Shown: positions 11,081-23,777, counted from the first letter of the stretch. The stretch is DNA of 64,000 nt from Zygnema cylindricum (GCA_037447655.1 JBBHKE010001656.1:126001-190000); one strand, 5' to 3'. Notes: generated from the sequence alone by a model not told the origin. A program made the numbers and translations.

Positions 11081-14000
11081 AGTCACTCTTTAATTTCAGA
11101 CCACACTTCTCTCTGCAGAAAATTAGCTTAGGGGAAGGCACAGGTTCGGTCATCATATTTGCTACCATCTCGCTATCTGGTCAGTACTCTGAAACTGATT
11201 ATTTTTTTTTTCTACTTTCTCTCTAACAAAGTTGAGTTCAATGTCTATGTGTTTGGCTTTAAAACGATGTTTAGGATTGGCAGAAATAGCGATTCCTGCC
11301 TGATTATCACAACAAAAAATTTGCACATCACTCTTAAGGTAACCAAGCTCACCAATCAAAGACTTGACCCACATCTATTCTTTTACACCAGAGCAAGAGG
11401 TCATATACTCAGCCTCCATAGTAAACTGAGCAATAACCTTTTGATGTTTGCTACTCGAACAACAAGCCCCATCACCCACATATATTACATATCTAGAAGT
11501 ACATCTCCTCATCGAAGCAACACCTTAACTAGCATCACTCCAAGTAGTGATGTCATTATTCTCCCCACCCAAATGCAACCATAGATCCCTATTTCCTATC
11601 AACTATCTAAGGACTATCTTAGCTGCCTCCCAATCCTTCTTAGTGGGAGCATTTAGACTTCTACTCAGCACTCCTACAGCTGCAACTAAATCCGGTCAGG
11701 TACAATTCATAAAATATATTAGGCTTCCCACTACTTGCTTGTAAGGAATAATCTGCATGAATTTTTGTTCTTCAGGACTTCATTCCTCATCTAAGACTAT
11801 GACTCCTTCCTCACTTCCCTTCTTTAACTCCATAGGAGTTGTAGAACTATTAGCCTTATCCATCTGAAATTTTTCAAACATGTTCCCTATTGCTTCCTTT
11901 TAAGTCAATCTTACAATCTTTTTTTCAATGTCTCTTCCTACTTGAATTCCCAAAATATATCTTGCCTCCCCCATATCCTTCATCTCAAATCTCCCCTTAA
12001 GATCGGTTTTCAGTTTATTAATTTTTTCCATTGATTCACTTAAAACAAGCAAATCATCAACATAAATTGCAATAAAAATAACACCTTCCTTATCTTTTAA
12101 AACATAGATTGAGTGATTTGAGCTGATCCGGATATATCCCAGACCGGTAAGAATCTCATCAAGCTTCTAATTCCACTGTCGAGGCGCGTGTTTCAAACCA
12201 TAAAGAGATTTAATTAGCTGGCATACCTTACTCTCCTCTCCTTCCTCCAAAATTCCTTCGGGTTGTCGCATGAATATCTCCTCTTCTAATTCTCCATGCA
12301 AAAAGGTTGCCTTGATGTCCATCTCGTGCACCTCCATGTCTTTCGCTGGTGCCAGACTCTGAAGTATGGGGATGGAGGGAAATCAAACGACCAGGGCAAA
12401 GGTTTCCACGTAGTCGATTCCTTCTTTCTTTGTAAATCCTTTTGCCACTAACTAGGCTTTGTACTGCTCAATGGTGTTATCTGAGTTCAGTTCTAATTTG
12501 AACACCCACTTACAACCGATTCGTTTTCAATTAGGTGGACAATTCACCAGCTCCATTATCGGCTGCCATAATTGAGGCCATCTCCTCATTGATGGCTGTC
12601 TTCCACCGGTTCCTTTTTGGAAAAGTCATCGCCTCTCTATAAGTCAGAGGTTCATCTTGATGAGATAGTTTTGTTACCTTGTTATTCACATGTTTTTCTT
12701 ACAACCTTTGCCTACTTCTCCTTCCTCCCTCAAAATCTTTGGCCGGAAAAGATGGATCTCGTGGGTTATTTCGAACAATCTCGGCTTCTCCCCTGTCATT
12801 TAATTGCGAGTCAATTTCCACCACATTTTCCGTTTCGGGTAGAGTTGTCACTGGAGTTTCTACAGCCGAGTCTTTTTTGGTCTGATTTGTACCTACAAGA
12901 ATGTCATCTTCTCCAAAACTTAGATAGTTAGGAAGGTCAAAGTCATCTGAATTTTTTGACTCAAATCTGATTTTTACTGACTTTGTATACATGAAAGGAT
13001 CCATAGACTTTCCTTCATCCATAACTACCAGATGCTTTACTAAGATTATATCTTCCCTTTTTACATCATAAACTTTATATCTTTTAACATCCTCATCATA
13101 TCCTAATAACTACCCCGGTTTTCCTTTAGGATATACCTTCCAATTAGACCGAACTCTATCTAGATTGAACACTTAACTGGCGAAAACCTATAAGTAAGAT
13201 ATGTGTGGTTTCCGGCCGGTCCATCTCTCATAAGGTGTTTGACCTTTTATAGCTGAAGTAAGATCTCTATTTTTGAGGTAATTAGCACTGTTCGTTGCTT
13301 CTGCCCAAAACCTTTTACCTATCTTCTTATCCGACAACATACTTTTAGCACTATCACTTAATGTCCAGTTTAATCTTTCAGCTACCCTATTTTGTTCCGG
13401 GTTTTCTGGAACTGTCTTTTGGTGTTAGACTCTATCTTCCCTCAAAAAATCCTCAAACTGGTTAAAAGTATACTCTCCACCATTGTCACTCCTTACTCTC
13501 TTGATTGGAGTTTCATGGAGTTTTTCGCTCCATGCTTTATATTTCCTAAAACATTCTTGAGCTTCTGACTTGTTTTTCAAAAAATACACCGTGGAATACC
13601 GAGACCAATCATCAGTGATAGTCATCATAAATCTCTTCCCCCACGGTGAGGGCACTTTGGCCGGTCCTTAAATATCTGTGTGTACTAAATCTAGAATTTT
13701 TCTCCCTTATACATGGTTGTTTTGGGAAAGGATAATTTGTGTGCTTTACCTTGAGCACATCCATTACAATCACTTAGATTCTCACTCTCACCGAACTGAA
13801 TCCATTCCACCACTCCCATCTTTTTCATCTCTCTTAACTTATCTAGCTTCACATGCCCAAGCCTCTTATGCCACAACATTATATCATGAACACCAGCATA
13901 TTAAAGTTTCTTCTTTACTTGCTTAAAATCAGCCTAAACATCCCCTGGCTACCTTTTTCAGTAGTGAAATAAACTTCCTCCTCAAACCTAGCAGTAAAGA

Positions 14001-14330
14001 CTATTTTCCTTGTGCTAGTATCAAAACCCTTATCATCTAAGACAGACATAGAGATGAGGTTTTTGTTCAACTCCGGAAAAACTAATACATCAGAGAATGT
14101 AACTATGGGTGTCTTTCCTTCTACTAACACTTTCAGATCTACTGATCCTACAAGAGTAGTTTTGACTATCCTCCCATCCCCGTACTCTATCTTTACGGTG
14201 GGAATCTTTCTTATCTTAGTGAACACGTGTTTATCCTTACACATGTGCATTGAGGCACTAGAATCTACAATCCAGCGTGCTTCACCTTTCAATCCACCAA
14301 AAGCACATTTCAGCTTTCGTGGAATTTCGA
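11080..14330 (-). pseudogene. pol: pol region of family A copy 4
   Basis: Remnants appear in copia order when read from high to low coordinates. The protease near 14280 has DSSAS in place of DSGAS, a change at the active-site motif. Next come the integrase zinc domain (WHKRLGH ... CNGCAQGK, 13740-13879), the integrase core (RSDNGGEY, near 13490), the reverse transcriptase region (about 12000-12600, fragmented) and RNase H (11162-11500, with KAKHIDIELNFVREK). There are many frameshifts and stops, and the reverse transcriptase has no long open frame. The most decayed of the family A copies; no product is expected. Confidence 0.85.
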
Positions 14331-15398
14331 CCTCGTTTGTCACCTCGAACTCCTTATCCGATAAGAGCTCATTATCCTCGTCTTTGGATTCCACCTCATG
14401 TACCTGTGTCACAAGGGCCTTTTTCTTTCCTCTCGGGGTTCTACCGGTCTGCCCCTCCTTTAATCGAAGCTCGGTTAGCTTTGTGACCTCCGCCATATAG
14501 TGCTCTGGTTTCTTACAAAAATGACATAAACCTTTGGGAGCCCTTGGTCCAAACTCATCGGTCTGATTTTTTTGCTCTCCCCCTCCCTAATTTTCAACCG
14601 GTTTCCGTAAATTCTTGTTCCACCAATCGGTCCCAGTTGCAAAGGCTTGCCCACTCTTTCTTCCCCTTCGAATCTCAATCGTATTCTCCCGAACGAGAAT
14701 CATTACTACCACTGAGTTCCATATCCACCTTAGTCCGCCAAGTCTTGCACACGGTTGACTATGTTCTCGAACTCATCGGGTAACTTCATCAGTAAACAGT
14801 TAACCTTTTCCTTTTCACTAAATACTTTTCCAACACTCTCTAGTTCCATGAAAAGTGTAGCAAGCTCATTGCAAAAATCCAACATCTTCCCCCCTTTGTA
14901 TACATACTCCTTAATTTTCTGATCAACCAACTGTTGTTGCTGAATCGTACCACTTCGGTACATCTCTATGAGAGCCACCCAAAGATCGGATGCCCTCTCC
15001 ACCTGCAAATGAGGAGATGCAAGCCCTTGAGTAAGATGGGGGAGGATGAAATGCTTTGTCGCCATATTGTTGAGGTCCTACGTATCAGTATCATTCTCAT
15101 CGTTCTTTAGAATAGGTGACATGAATGCCGAAACCAGTTGCTATTGATGTGGTCGTCTCCTTCTCCTTTCCTTTGTCCACCACCTCCCCTTGCTTTGTCT
15201 CCTTCGTTGGAGATGGATATGCTTTCTTGGTGAATCTGCTCCATCCAAACCCTGGAGGGATGCCAAGACTTGATGGACGCCCTACTTGCCACTCACTATC
15301 CCCCAAAACCTTTTCTCGCATACAACTCCTGTCATCATATTTTCCCATCATATGAAGCGTGTTCCATAAAAGATGGGTACCCTAGATGGTGGGCCCAT
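14331..15398 (-). pseudogene. gag: gag region of family A copy 4
   Basis: The ATG at 15398-15396 lies inside the primer-binding site, as in the family consensus. The frame is broken early by stops and a shift near 15290. Longer remnants at 15065-14730 match the capsid-like segment (ALIEMYRSGTIQQQQ). The zinc knuckle near 14500 has lost its last cysteine (EHYMAEV instead of GHYMAEC). Confidence 0.8.
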
Positions 15399-15402
15399 CA
15401 CC
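15388..15402 (-). promoter_or_regulatory. Half-tRNA(iMet) primer-binding site with gag ATG
   Basis: On the - strand it reads GGTGATGGGCCCACC, 14 of 15 bases complementary to the anticodon arm of plant initiator tRNA-Met, starting right after the LTR CA. The gag ATG is within it. Confidence 0.7.
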
Positions 15403-16471
15403 TGCAACTGTGTGACCTCCATAAGTCCTCATAAAGGGCAGCTAACAAGAAGCTTCTAAGATAATCTTGACCCCTTTGTGTTTCAGCAAGAATAAATGCC
15501 ACCCTAGCACACAAAAAATCTAACCACCTTCACCCCTATGAATGAAAGACTCTCGTGAGTCGATAACAAAAAGAATATATGAATTTGCTCCCTTGAGCAG
15601 TAAATTATGGAGGGTCAAAAATGACATTTTGTACATAACCTCTGTGGGAGAGAGGGACCTATCTACCAAAATTTTATATGTCTTATCTCTCTCTAAAACT
15701 CTATCTACTGACCTACGGCACCAATCGTATTACTCTGCCGTACATAAAGGTACAGCTGCTGATGTACTTTCTGTACGAATAATGTACGACATGGCCAAAA
15801 AGTCGACACATGTCATATCCGGATTTGTTTCTGTAATCCTTAGAGGTGCCAAAATCCAATTTCATGGTGCCACGTGTCATCGGATGTGGCAATGACCAAA
15901 ATCCACCGAAATCCTCTTGGGCGATCTCGGCATTCATTCCAATTGTCCGATTAAATGCAGATTTAAATCCAAGCCGCATAAATATCTGCGCGGTATTCGT
16001 TTGGCTATCAAAACAAATGGGCAGTACTTGTTTCTTTTCTTTACCTTAATCCGTACTTTACATAAACGAATCTATGTATCGCGTAAATAGTTACCGTTAA
16101 ATGAATTAGTCGACGTGGAAACATTCATATAATTATCAAACCCTACATGACCTTACACTAGTCGTAGACTAAATGGATAAAGGTACTGGCTTCTGGCAGC
16201 TTAGACGGGTTATAGGTACCAAGATCAAATCCTAGGTCCGACAGCTCTTCTTTTAGTAAATCAACTAATATACTACCCATAAATCAACTAATCTACTACC
16301 CGTAAATCTTTGGATAGCATAGGCACCCATGGCTCTAGCTTTCTCTCCAACATTTAGTGACTGCAAGAAGTGTGGGAGTTGAAGAGAGGAGTTAGAGGCA
16401 TATTTCCTCGGCTTTTTTTCTGCATTCCATTTTAGACCTAGAAAATACTGAAAGAACCATCAATTTCTACA
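15403..16471 (-). repeat. 5' LTR of family A copy 4
   Basis: A 1069-bp partner of 9973-11032, running on the + strand from TGCAACTGTGTGACC to TCAATTTCTACA. The tRNA-like module is at about 16160-16250 on the + strand. Confidence 0.85.
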
Positions 16472-16735
16472 TGTGAGGTGTGCCACAACATCTTCCAATT
16501 CGCGCATGACTTGTTACTTTAACTAAAACCACCTACCGAGGTGATTTTAGTAGATTTTTGAAGGTGAGCTGGAGTGACGCAAAAGTGGGTCAAAACGCGC
16601 AAGATGACAAACTCTAATACATTTAAAGTTGAAAGATGACACAAATTGTACTATGCATTTAAAGCTGGAAGATGACGTAAATTGTATTGTGGTATTGTCA
16701 TTTATTTTTTAAAAGGGCTGAAATTTTCTAGTTGC

Positions 16736-17925
16736 TGAAACTCTGAGACCTCTATTGGTCCTCAAAGTAGGCAGCTCACAGCAAGCTTATCTAGATAGTG
16801 CAGCTCTGAGACCTCTATTGGTCCTCATAGTAGGCATCTCACAGCAAGCTTATCTAGATAGTGTAGACTCCAAATTGATACAAACACGAATGACTGACAC
16901 CTTGACAGTCAGATTCCCAATAAAACTTCACCCCTGTGAAAGAAGACTTTCTGTGTGCTCAGTCCCTCACAGAATGCAAAGTTAGAATGTGAGTATTTGG
17001 ACACATTCCCCCACTTTGAATTTCCCCTAAAAATGTCGTCACCCTAGCAAGCAAAAACTTTGACTGACTACACCCTTGTGTTGCTTGGACTCTCCTGAGT
17101 CCGCAAGAAAAAGAATCATTGAAAATGGTCAATCGAGTGAGTTGATATTAAATGGCAAAGTTTGCCGATTTATATAGATGCTCTTTGGGAGAGAGGCGTA
17201 CCTACCAAAATATTCTAATTCCTAAAACCCCTCTCTAAGTCCTTTAGTACTAGGGTACACACCAATCATAATACTGTACCGTACAAGAATGTACAGGTCT
17301 CGGAGTACTTTTTGCGGTCAGTGTACGGCAATGTCATAATGTGACATTTGTCACATTTGGACTTGATATCGTGCTCTCCGAAAATTCGTAAACTGGCCAA
17401 ATGTTGCCACGTGTCTTCCGAAATGGCGGCGTCCGAAAACCGCCAAAACGTCATTCCCGCGAGACCTGCGATTACCTCGACCGTCCGATTAGGTCACATT
17501 TTAAAATAGGTCGTTGAAATAAATGTTGGCAACATTTATTTTGTGCGGTACCATAATACATTACAAGTTCTATGTTCAATTGTACATTTCATTATTTAAA
17601 TGAAATGTCTTACGTGTACACGTTTAAATATCTATGACACCCTATATTCTCTAGCACTGGTCATAGACTAAACGGACAAAGCTTACGGCTACTTTGACGG
17701 GCAGTAGGTACCAGGATCAAATCCTGGGTCGGTGAATCTTTTGGTAAATCTACTTAAATTATACTACATGTCTCTTTAGAAAACTTAGGCAGCCATGGCT
17801 CTATCCCCCTATCCTGCCTTCAGTGAATACAACAAGTGTGGGGGCTTGGAGAAGGTTGTTAATGGCAGGCTACCTCTGCCTATTTCTATCCTAATAGAGA
17901 CCAAGAAAATACACAAATATCAAAA
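16736..17925 (-). repeat. Diverged solo LTR of the family A lineage
   Basis: Begins on the + strand with TGAAACTCTGAGACC like family A LTR ends and keeps the same internal order: GTAC cluster, CCACGTGTC G-box near 17408, tRNA-like module 17660-17740, then GCCATGGCTCTATC. There are no internal coding regions on either side. A segment of about 62 bp at the start (16741-16864) is tandemly duplicated. The right end is approximate. The T-arm-like stem is perfect here (CCAGG-ATCAAAT-CCTGG). Confidence 0.7.
17517..17541. repeat. Perfect 12-bp palindrome in the solo LTR
   Basis: Arms AAATAAATGTTG and CAACATTTATTT flank a single G, forming a 25-nt interrupted palindrome. Confidence 0.7.
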
Positions 17926-18465
17926 GTTGCGGGTTACGTTTTTGAGGAAAACGACAAAAAAAACCGTACTTTATCACATAGGAACTTGCCCTTAATGAAT
18001 TAATTCTTGGCGTACGAGGGAGGGGAGGGGAGAGATAACCTTTTTGATAAACCTTCGGTTGAATATCTTGATGTGTTGCCGATACCCATTTTTATGATGA
18101 CGATATGAGTGTGTCCAAGCTTCCGCGTGCGTTATTTATGTGTGTCTTCTACTGTATTGTTGTGGTCTACCATCCTTTTACACGATTTTCAAAAAGCACA
18201 TTTGAGTGGCCGTTATTGAACCGTAGATTAAAGTGATCGACGACACAATTTGTAAGTACGGTAATTTAACCTCGTGAAATTTTTTCGGAAATAGCTTAGT
18301 GTACGTCATAACCCTCTTGAGTTGTTTTAATTAATATCACATCCGATGTTTTTTATTAAGCCTAAACTCGCACGGAATTGTCTCTCACGTATTGTATTTG
18401 CCAATCAAACATCTATTTGAACGGAAAATATTTTGGTTAAAGTTATATTGGAAATAGGTTTTTCC
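17926..18465. other. Non-coding spacer
   Basis: About 540 bp with no recognisable gene or repeat. AT-rich, with a short GA run near 18020-18035. Confidence 0.4.
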
Positions 18466-18942
18466 TAGTGTTGTGTATCGGCAAGAAATTCATCGCGATA
18501 CCACTGATATCGATAGCTATCGGTTATCGAACGGTCAGTGGTCCCGATATATTGCTCCGAGACCAACAAATTCTTTATGGACGATAAGTGGAAAAGTTAT
18601 AGTACGCTATATAATAGTACTATATAATATACTGTATTATATTGTTCATTGTATATAGCGTGGTATGCCACGTGTAACAGCCTATTCCGTACTATGTGTA
18701 ACGAGAAAATGGTTGTTCAGTGCGACGGAATTAAACCATACAACTGTACTGTACGAACCGTACAATTATCGCCAATAATTATCGACAACGGTGTTACAGC
18801 GATCAAAAACCGATATTATTGGTTTTTTATAGGCGATAACACCAATTTGTATATATCGTGCCAATATATCGATTGTGGGCAAGCCAAAAAAAGGTACATA
18901 TCGATAATCGGCGAAACCCTGCCGATAAACAACTCTACACTG
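18466..18942. mobile_element. TATCGG-type inverted-repeat element, copy 1
   Basis: Left end TAGTGTTGTGTATCGG; the right end reads inward as CAGTGTAGAGTTGTTTATCGG. The interior has many TATCGG, CGATAT and GCCGATA motifs forming short palindromes. The first 130 bp are closely similar to the second copy at 19142. The superfamily is uncertain; ends of the TAGTG/CAGTG type are compatible with a hAT-like MITE. No transposase is present. Confidence 0.55.
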
Positions 18943-19141
18943 TGAATCGCTATTAGTGTTAATATTTTTTCGGCTCTTAAAACATTTTTCTCCGTACACA
19001 AATGTTGGATTGTAGATCTAACGGTTGCGATTGAAAGGTAAGATTCTTAGCTTCCGATTGGCGGTCTCAAATTGAAAATCGGACTAGTGTGTACGGAGAA
19101 AAGATGTTTTAAGTGGCAAAAAAATTGTTAACCCTAATAGC

Positions 19142-20151
19142 TAGTGTTGTGTATCGGTAAAAAAAAATTCTCGATAACACCGATACCGATTATCGGTTAT
19201 CGAACGGTCAAAGGTTCCGATATATCTGTCCGAGACCAACAAATTCTTTATCGCCGATAACTTTTAAAAAAATATAGCATGCATACAATAGTACTTTATA
19301 ACGTACTGTATTATATTAATGACTTTATATAGCGTGGCATGCCACGTATAAGAATCTGTCACGTATCTGTTTAACTGGAATTTATTACGGACAGCGCAGC
19401 ACATAAACGTTGACAAATTTAAAACAATACTGTGTAGTTCTAAAACTATAGCACCGAAACGAAAAAAATAAATTACATTGTAAATTTGTAAATCCGACTT
19501 TTTCGAAAAAAGGGTCTGAAAAAAACGGTCTGAAAAATAATCTATAAAAACAGTACTAAAAACGGTCGGAAAAAACGTTGTTAAAAAACGGTCTGAAAAA
19601 AACAGTGAGAAGAGCGGTCTAAAAAAACTGTAAAAAGAACAAACCGAAAAACCGGTCGAGAAAGAACGATCTTAAAAATTGGTCCAATAAAAAAACAGTA
19701 TTAAAAAGGCCAGAAAAAAAAATGATATAAAAAACGGTCTAAAAATGGTCAAAAACGGCCTAAAAAATGGACCAAATATGCCCTATTGAAAACGGTCTGA
19801 AAAACGGACCAATAAAAGGAAAAAACGGTCTAAAAAAGGAGAAGAAAACGGTATAAAAAACCGTGTGAAAAAGGTCTAAAAATGATCTAAAAATGGTGTA
19901 AAAAAGGCCAGGAATTTTCAGACCGTCCGGGGAATAACACGTACAGTTGAGTGTACTAACCGTACATTTATCTGTACGGTCCATACTGCTATTGCCGATA
20001 TTTATCAATATCGGTGTTATCGCCGATAAAGTACCGATATTATCGGCTAGTTATTGGCGATAACACCGATGGCGGTATATCGATTATCGGCTACCCGAAA
20101 AAAGGCCCATATCGATTATCGGCAAATCCTAACCGATACACAACACCAGTA
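19142..20151. mobile_element. TATCGG-type inverted-repeat element, copy 2
   Basis: Inverted termini GTGTTGTGTATCGGT at 19144-19158 and ACCGATACACAACAC at 20132-20146 pair perfectly over 15 bp. The subterminal sequence matches copy 1 (ATCGAACGGTCA... GAGACCAACAAATTC). This copy is about 530 bp longer because it contains an A-rich minisatellite in the middle. Confidence 0.6.
19490..19915. repeat. Degenerate A-rich minisatellite (AAAACGGTCTGA-like)
   Basis: About 425 bp of loosely repeated units such as AAAACGGTCTGAAAAA and GGTCTAAAAAACG with a period of roughly 13-18 bp, interrupted by variants. It lies wholly inside the second inverted-repeat element. Confidence 0.7.
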
Positions 20152-20239
20152 AATTCAATATTCGATATATTGAACATCGAATGGCTGGAACGCACGATAT
20201 ATCGGCGGTCTCAAAATCCGGTTAGGAGCTTCGCTTGAA

Positions 20240-20302
20240 ACCCTAATCCTCTTTTTCTCCTCCCTCTTCTCCTCCCTCTTCTCCTCCCTCCTCTACGGAG
20301 CC
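20240..20302 (+). promoter_or_regulatory. Pyrimidine-rich leader before a candidate host gene
   Basis: GAAACCCTAATCC is followed by tandem TTCTCCTCCCTC units, directly upstream of the ATG at 20303. Such CT-rich 5' leaders are common in plant genes. This is compositional evidence only. Confidence 0.35.
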
Positions 20303-20711
20303 ATGTTGGAGCCTCTCCCAGAGGTCATTCTCTGCCACGTGGAAGCGGTAGACGGATGGAATCCATATCTCATAGCATCCATGGCCAGCATGTCACATCA
20401 CAAAGCAGCCATGGCTTGCTGCCACGTGTGGCGCACTTATTGCTATTGGCGGTCAGCAGATGTCACACGGGAATTGATGGAGGAGGGAGAGAGGTCGGGA
20501 GGGGAGGGGGGGGAAGAGGGGAAGGAGGAGGGAGAGAGCTCTGGAGGAGAGGGAGGGAAAGAGGGGGAGGAGGGAGAGAGCTCTGGAGGAGAGGGAGGGG
20601 AAGAGGGGGAGGAGGAGGGAGAGAGCTCTGGAGGAGAGGGAGGGAAAGAGGGGGAGGAGGGAGAGATTTTTGAAAGTGACATTGTGAAGGAGACTCATAT
20701 GGAAAGACAGA

Positions 20712-20734
<23 letters not shown>
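20303..20734 (+). CDS. Candidate host gene, first exon: F-box-like start with Glu/Gly repeats
   Basis: A 143-residue frame. Its first 60 residues (LEPLPEVIL ... CCHVWRTYC) have the spacing of an F-box: a leading L-P-x-V-I-L and a later C-x-V-W-R like the usual VCKxWR. F-box proteins recruit substrates to SCF ubiquitin ligases. Residues 60-120 are an in-frame tandem repeat of about 15 residues ([14 protein letters not shown]), encoded by a purine-rich minisatellite. A CT-rich leader precedes the ATG. The frame then stops at TAA, but another frame continues through the GA microsatellite and appears to splice onward (see 20712-21247). The low-complexity part could inflate the frame by chance, so only the first 60 residues carry evidence. 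No homologue is recognised with certainty. Confidence 0.35.
20490..20670 (+). repeat. GGGAGGAGGGAGAGAGCTCTGGAGGAGA minisatellite
   Basis: About four tandem purine-rich units of 45-48 bp, each containing GAGAGAGCTCTGGAGGAGAG, located inside the candidate F-box-like frame. Confidence 0.8.
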
Positions 20735-21247
<513 letters not shown>

Positions 21248-21941
21248 GTACGTTTTTTAGGGTTAAGGTCTAAAAAACAAGCAAAAAAAAGCAAAAAAAA
21301 GCAAAAAAAGGTCGTGTTTTTTTTTATTCCACTGATTATTTTCCCCTCGCTCTTAAAAGATTCTTGGTGAAATTGGTGTATGTTTTTTAGGGTTGTTGTT
21401 GTCGGAATGGAGGGAGAGGGAGAGGGAGAGGGAGAGTTTGTCAGATTATGTTCATGTGTTCTTATTGCCCTCATTTTTTTCTACAGCGAACCCTCCCCCC
21501 CTTTCCCCTTCCCTCGAAACAGCGAGCGAACCTTTTCGAGATGATAGGAGACTACACTGATAAGGGTGCCCTTTTTGTATTTGAATTATTTTGTAAGATT
21601 CACTAATAGTGTGAATTTACTGATTTGAGCGTCTATTTACCCCTTTTTTTTTGCGCCTAAAACCGTCTGTTATTTGATGTGTTAAATCACCAAAAGGAAA
21701 AGAAAAATTGGCTATTATAGTCGTCCAGTGGTCTAGTTGCTCTCGTATTTTATATTTTACGAAGATGTTTAAACTTAAATTAGTGTTGTCATTATATCAA
21801 CAGTGGTGTGTTTCCCATTTCTTTTAAAAGTAGATTAAAAGTAACAAAAGAATTAGATACACGGTAGTAAGGTTACAAACAATCAAATGAAATAATTTTT
21901 TTTATTTTTTTTTCGTGTCATTTTTTTTGTTTTTGTTTCAG

Positions 21942-22050
21942 CATTCGGGAAATGTTATTTGAACCGAGAAGGGACGAGGGCAATTTGAAGGAGATAAACC
22001 GTCAGCTCGGTCTTTTGGAACTCCTCAAATGCCCTTTTTATTTTTCAAGG
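21942..22050 (+). CDS. Candidate host exon after the GA-containing exon
   Basis: Bounded by acceptor TTTTTGTTTCAG (ending 21941) and donor AAGG|GTATTT (22051). Joining phase 2 of the upstream exon to the first base here keeps the frame open: IREMLFEPRRDEGN ... LKEINRQLGLLELLKC. The residue mix is coding-like, rich in charged and Leu residues, in contrast to the T-rich sequence around it. T-rich flanks are typical of plant introns. Function unknown. Confidence 0.35.
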
Positions 22051-23556
22051 GTATTTTGTTTTTCAATCAATTCTTCTATATTTTCTTTTCTTTCGTTCTT
22101 TTTTTGTCGTTGTTTTTTTTTTTTATATGATTTCATGTCCACATTCTTGCGTTTTTTGTTTTTAATGTATCTTCATTTCTTTGGCAAATTTTTTGCGGGC
22201 ATGTGTAAACATCTTGTTTTAAATTGTGTTTATTTGAAGTTTTTGATCTTGTTTGAACCTCACAATTATTCTTGTCTCTTTTCTATTTGTCCTCTCCCTC
22301 CACCCTTCCCTCTCTTTTGTCAATGAGTCCCGTTTGTTTTTCAACTTATTTCGCTTCTTTTGTTTCTTCGGTTCTTTTACAGTCTGTTGTCACCCATACC
22401 TTCTTGTGCAAGAAAACCCAAGAAATAGTTTTGCAACAAATAGATCTACTTTAATTTCAGTAAAATGCCACTTGGATCCGATTATTTCCACACCATTTTA
22501 GGCGTGTACTCTTTGTACCTGATATTCTCCACACTATTTTAAGTGTGTGCCGTTTCAACCAGATGATGTTCACTTTTTCTACACTATTTATGGTGTGGGC
22601 AGGTTTGGATCGTTTGCACACATAGAGAATTCACCCTTCTCTGCTTCAAAGTAAGGATTTTGAAGCATTTTACTTTCTTGTTCTTTTTTGTTTTGCGTTT
22701 TCATTTATTTTTGGGGGGAGTGGTGGCCTTGGAGTAGGAGATGTTCGTAGGAACTTTTGTTCAGGATGTTAAGATGTTGCTTTCATGTATTCCTTCATGT
22801 TTTCTACCCAAGGGTTTTTTTCTATTTTACTTTATTCTATTCAGAGTAATGTAGTGTAAAGAAATATTTTCAACATCTTATTCCTTCCTATGAAGCAAAT
22901 CCAAAATTAGTTAAACTATAGCACAATTCTTTGTTTTTAACCAAATGTTACCGTTTCATTTATAAAATTATAAATACATGAACATGACGTATTGTTTAAA
23001 CTAACCTATTTACGAAATTTTTGTGCACTGCGTTAAAACTTCTTTAGAAACTGCTAGTTTTATAAACCTTCTATGTCTCATTACAACCATCAAGTTATAC
23101 TACTGCAATGAGTATGAGCATGGATTTTGCAGGTCAAGGGAAACGAGTTATCTTCCTCTCCCTCTCCCTCTACCTCTCTATTTTTGTCCCTCTCTTTGTC
23201 TCTCTCTCTCTCTCTTTCCTTCTCTCACTTTTTCCTCTCCCATTTCATCCCTTTCACTTCCTTCCTAATAGATTGTTGATGAAACTTGAATATGGCCCAT
23301 AGTGTTAATAGATATTGTCGGGTTACACTTTTCATATCTTCGAAGGGAGTATAATATAAAACCATACGATAGGGACTTTGTCTATCTTTTCATTCCCAAT
23401 AACATTTTCATTTTAACATTCTCCAAGTATTTTCTGATACCAGTCTTTGTTTCCTATTTTTCGTTTGAGATCCGCCATTCCTCTATAAAGAGTTATCTCT
23501 TCGTTTAACATTCACCGGTGAGAGTTTTTATGTCATTGGTTTTGTTAGTTTGGGAA
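22051..23556. other. T-rich non-coding region
   Basis: About 1.5 kb, strongly T-rich on the + strand, compatible with intron or 3' flank of the candidate gene. It contains three loosely repeated CACAC(C/T)ATTTTA...GTGTG motifs (22488-22605) and a CT-rich tract (23152-23245). Frames here (for example beyond 22050 on +) are poly-Phe artefacts. Confidence 0.4.
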
Positions 23557-23777
23557 TGTTAAGATTCCTAGAATCGGGGGATAGAATGGACGATCCCAAT
23601 AAAGGGATTGATGAGCCGGCCAAGATTTGAACCTGGGCCCTTTCACTTAAGCTGCGAACACACTACCACTGTGCCACCAACTCGGATGTGATACTAGTGG
23701 GTCCATTTTTATATAGGTTTTAATGTGGATTTTACCACAATTCCGGATATCGAGCGCACGTTTCACGTATGTCAACA
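23557..23777 (-). repeat. 3' LTR of the TRIM-like element
   Basis: A 221-bp LTR starting TGTTGACATACG and ending TTAACA on the - strand. The matching part of the other LTR is 23844-24031. Confidence 0.8.
23613..23683 (-). other. Complete tRNA-like cloverleaf in the TRIM LTR
   Basis: 71 nt fold by hand as a class I tRNA. Acceptor stem GAGTTGG/CCGGCTC pairs over 7 bp (two G-U). D-arm GCAC/GTGT with loop AGTGGTA; anticodon arm TTCGC/GTGAA with loop AGCTTAA; a 5-nt variable loop; T-arm CCAGG/CTTGG with loop TTCAAAT. A-box and B-box are therefore present. The loop centre is CTT (Lys-type), but position 33 is G instead of the nearly invariant U, so it is unlikely to be a working tRNA. It has the same orientation as the LTR. 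Confidence 0.75.

Larger units (their letters stand above)
9973..16471 (-). mobile_element. Ty1/copia retrotransposon, family A copy 4 (full length, dead)
   Basis: A 6.5-kb element on the - strand. The 3' LTR is 9973-11032, the 5' LTR 15403-16471, with gag and pol between. It is flanked by a perfect 5-bp target duplication TGTGA (9968-9972 and 16472-16476), so it is a bona fide insertion with intact ends. Coding content is heavily decayed. The 3' LTR start and polypurine tract are tandemly duplicated (11033-11080). Confidence 0.9.

Noticed and set aside
14012-14500. Opposite-strand ORFs over copia gag-pol (for example + strand in copy 4)
   Set aside because: These mirror the real - strand coding of protease and gag and show no independent motif.
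21952-22326. A 124-residue + frame as a whole gene
   Set aside because: Only the first ~33 residues look coding; after 22050 it is a poly-Phe/Ser translation of T-rich sequence, more likely intron.
23613-23683. A functional tRNA-Lys gene
   Set aside because: The cloverleaf is good, but G33 is atypical, it lies inside an LTR, and its twin is disrupted by a 28-nt duplication.
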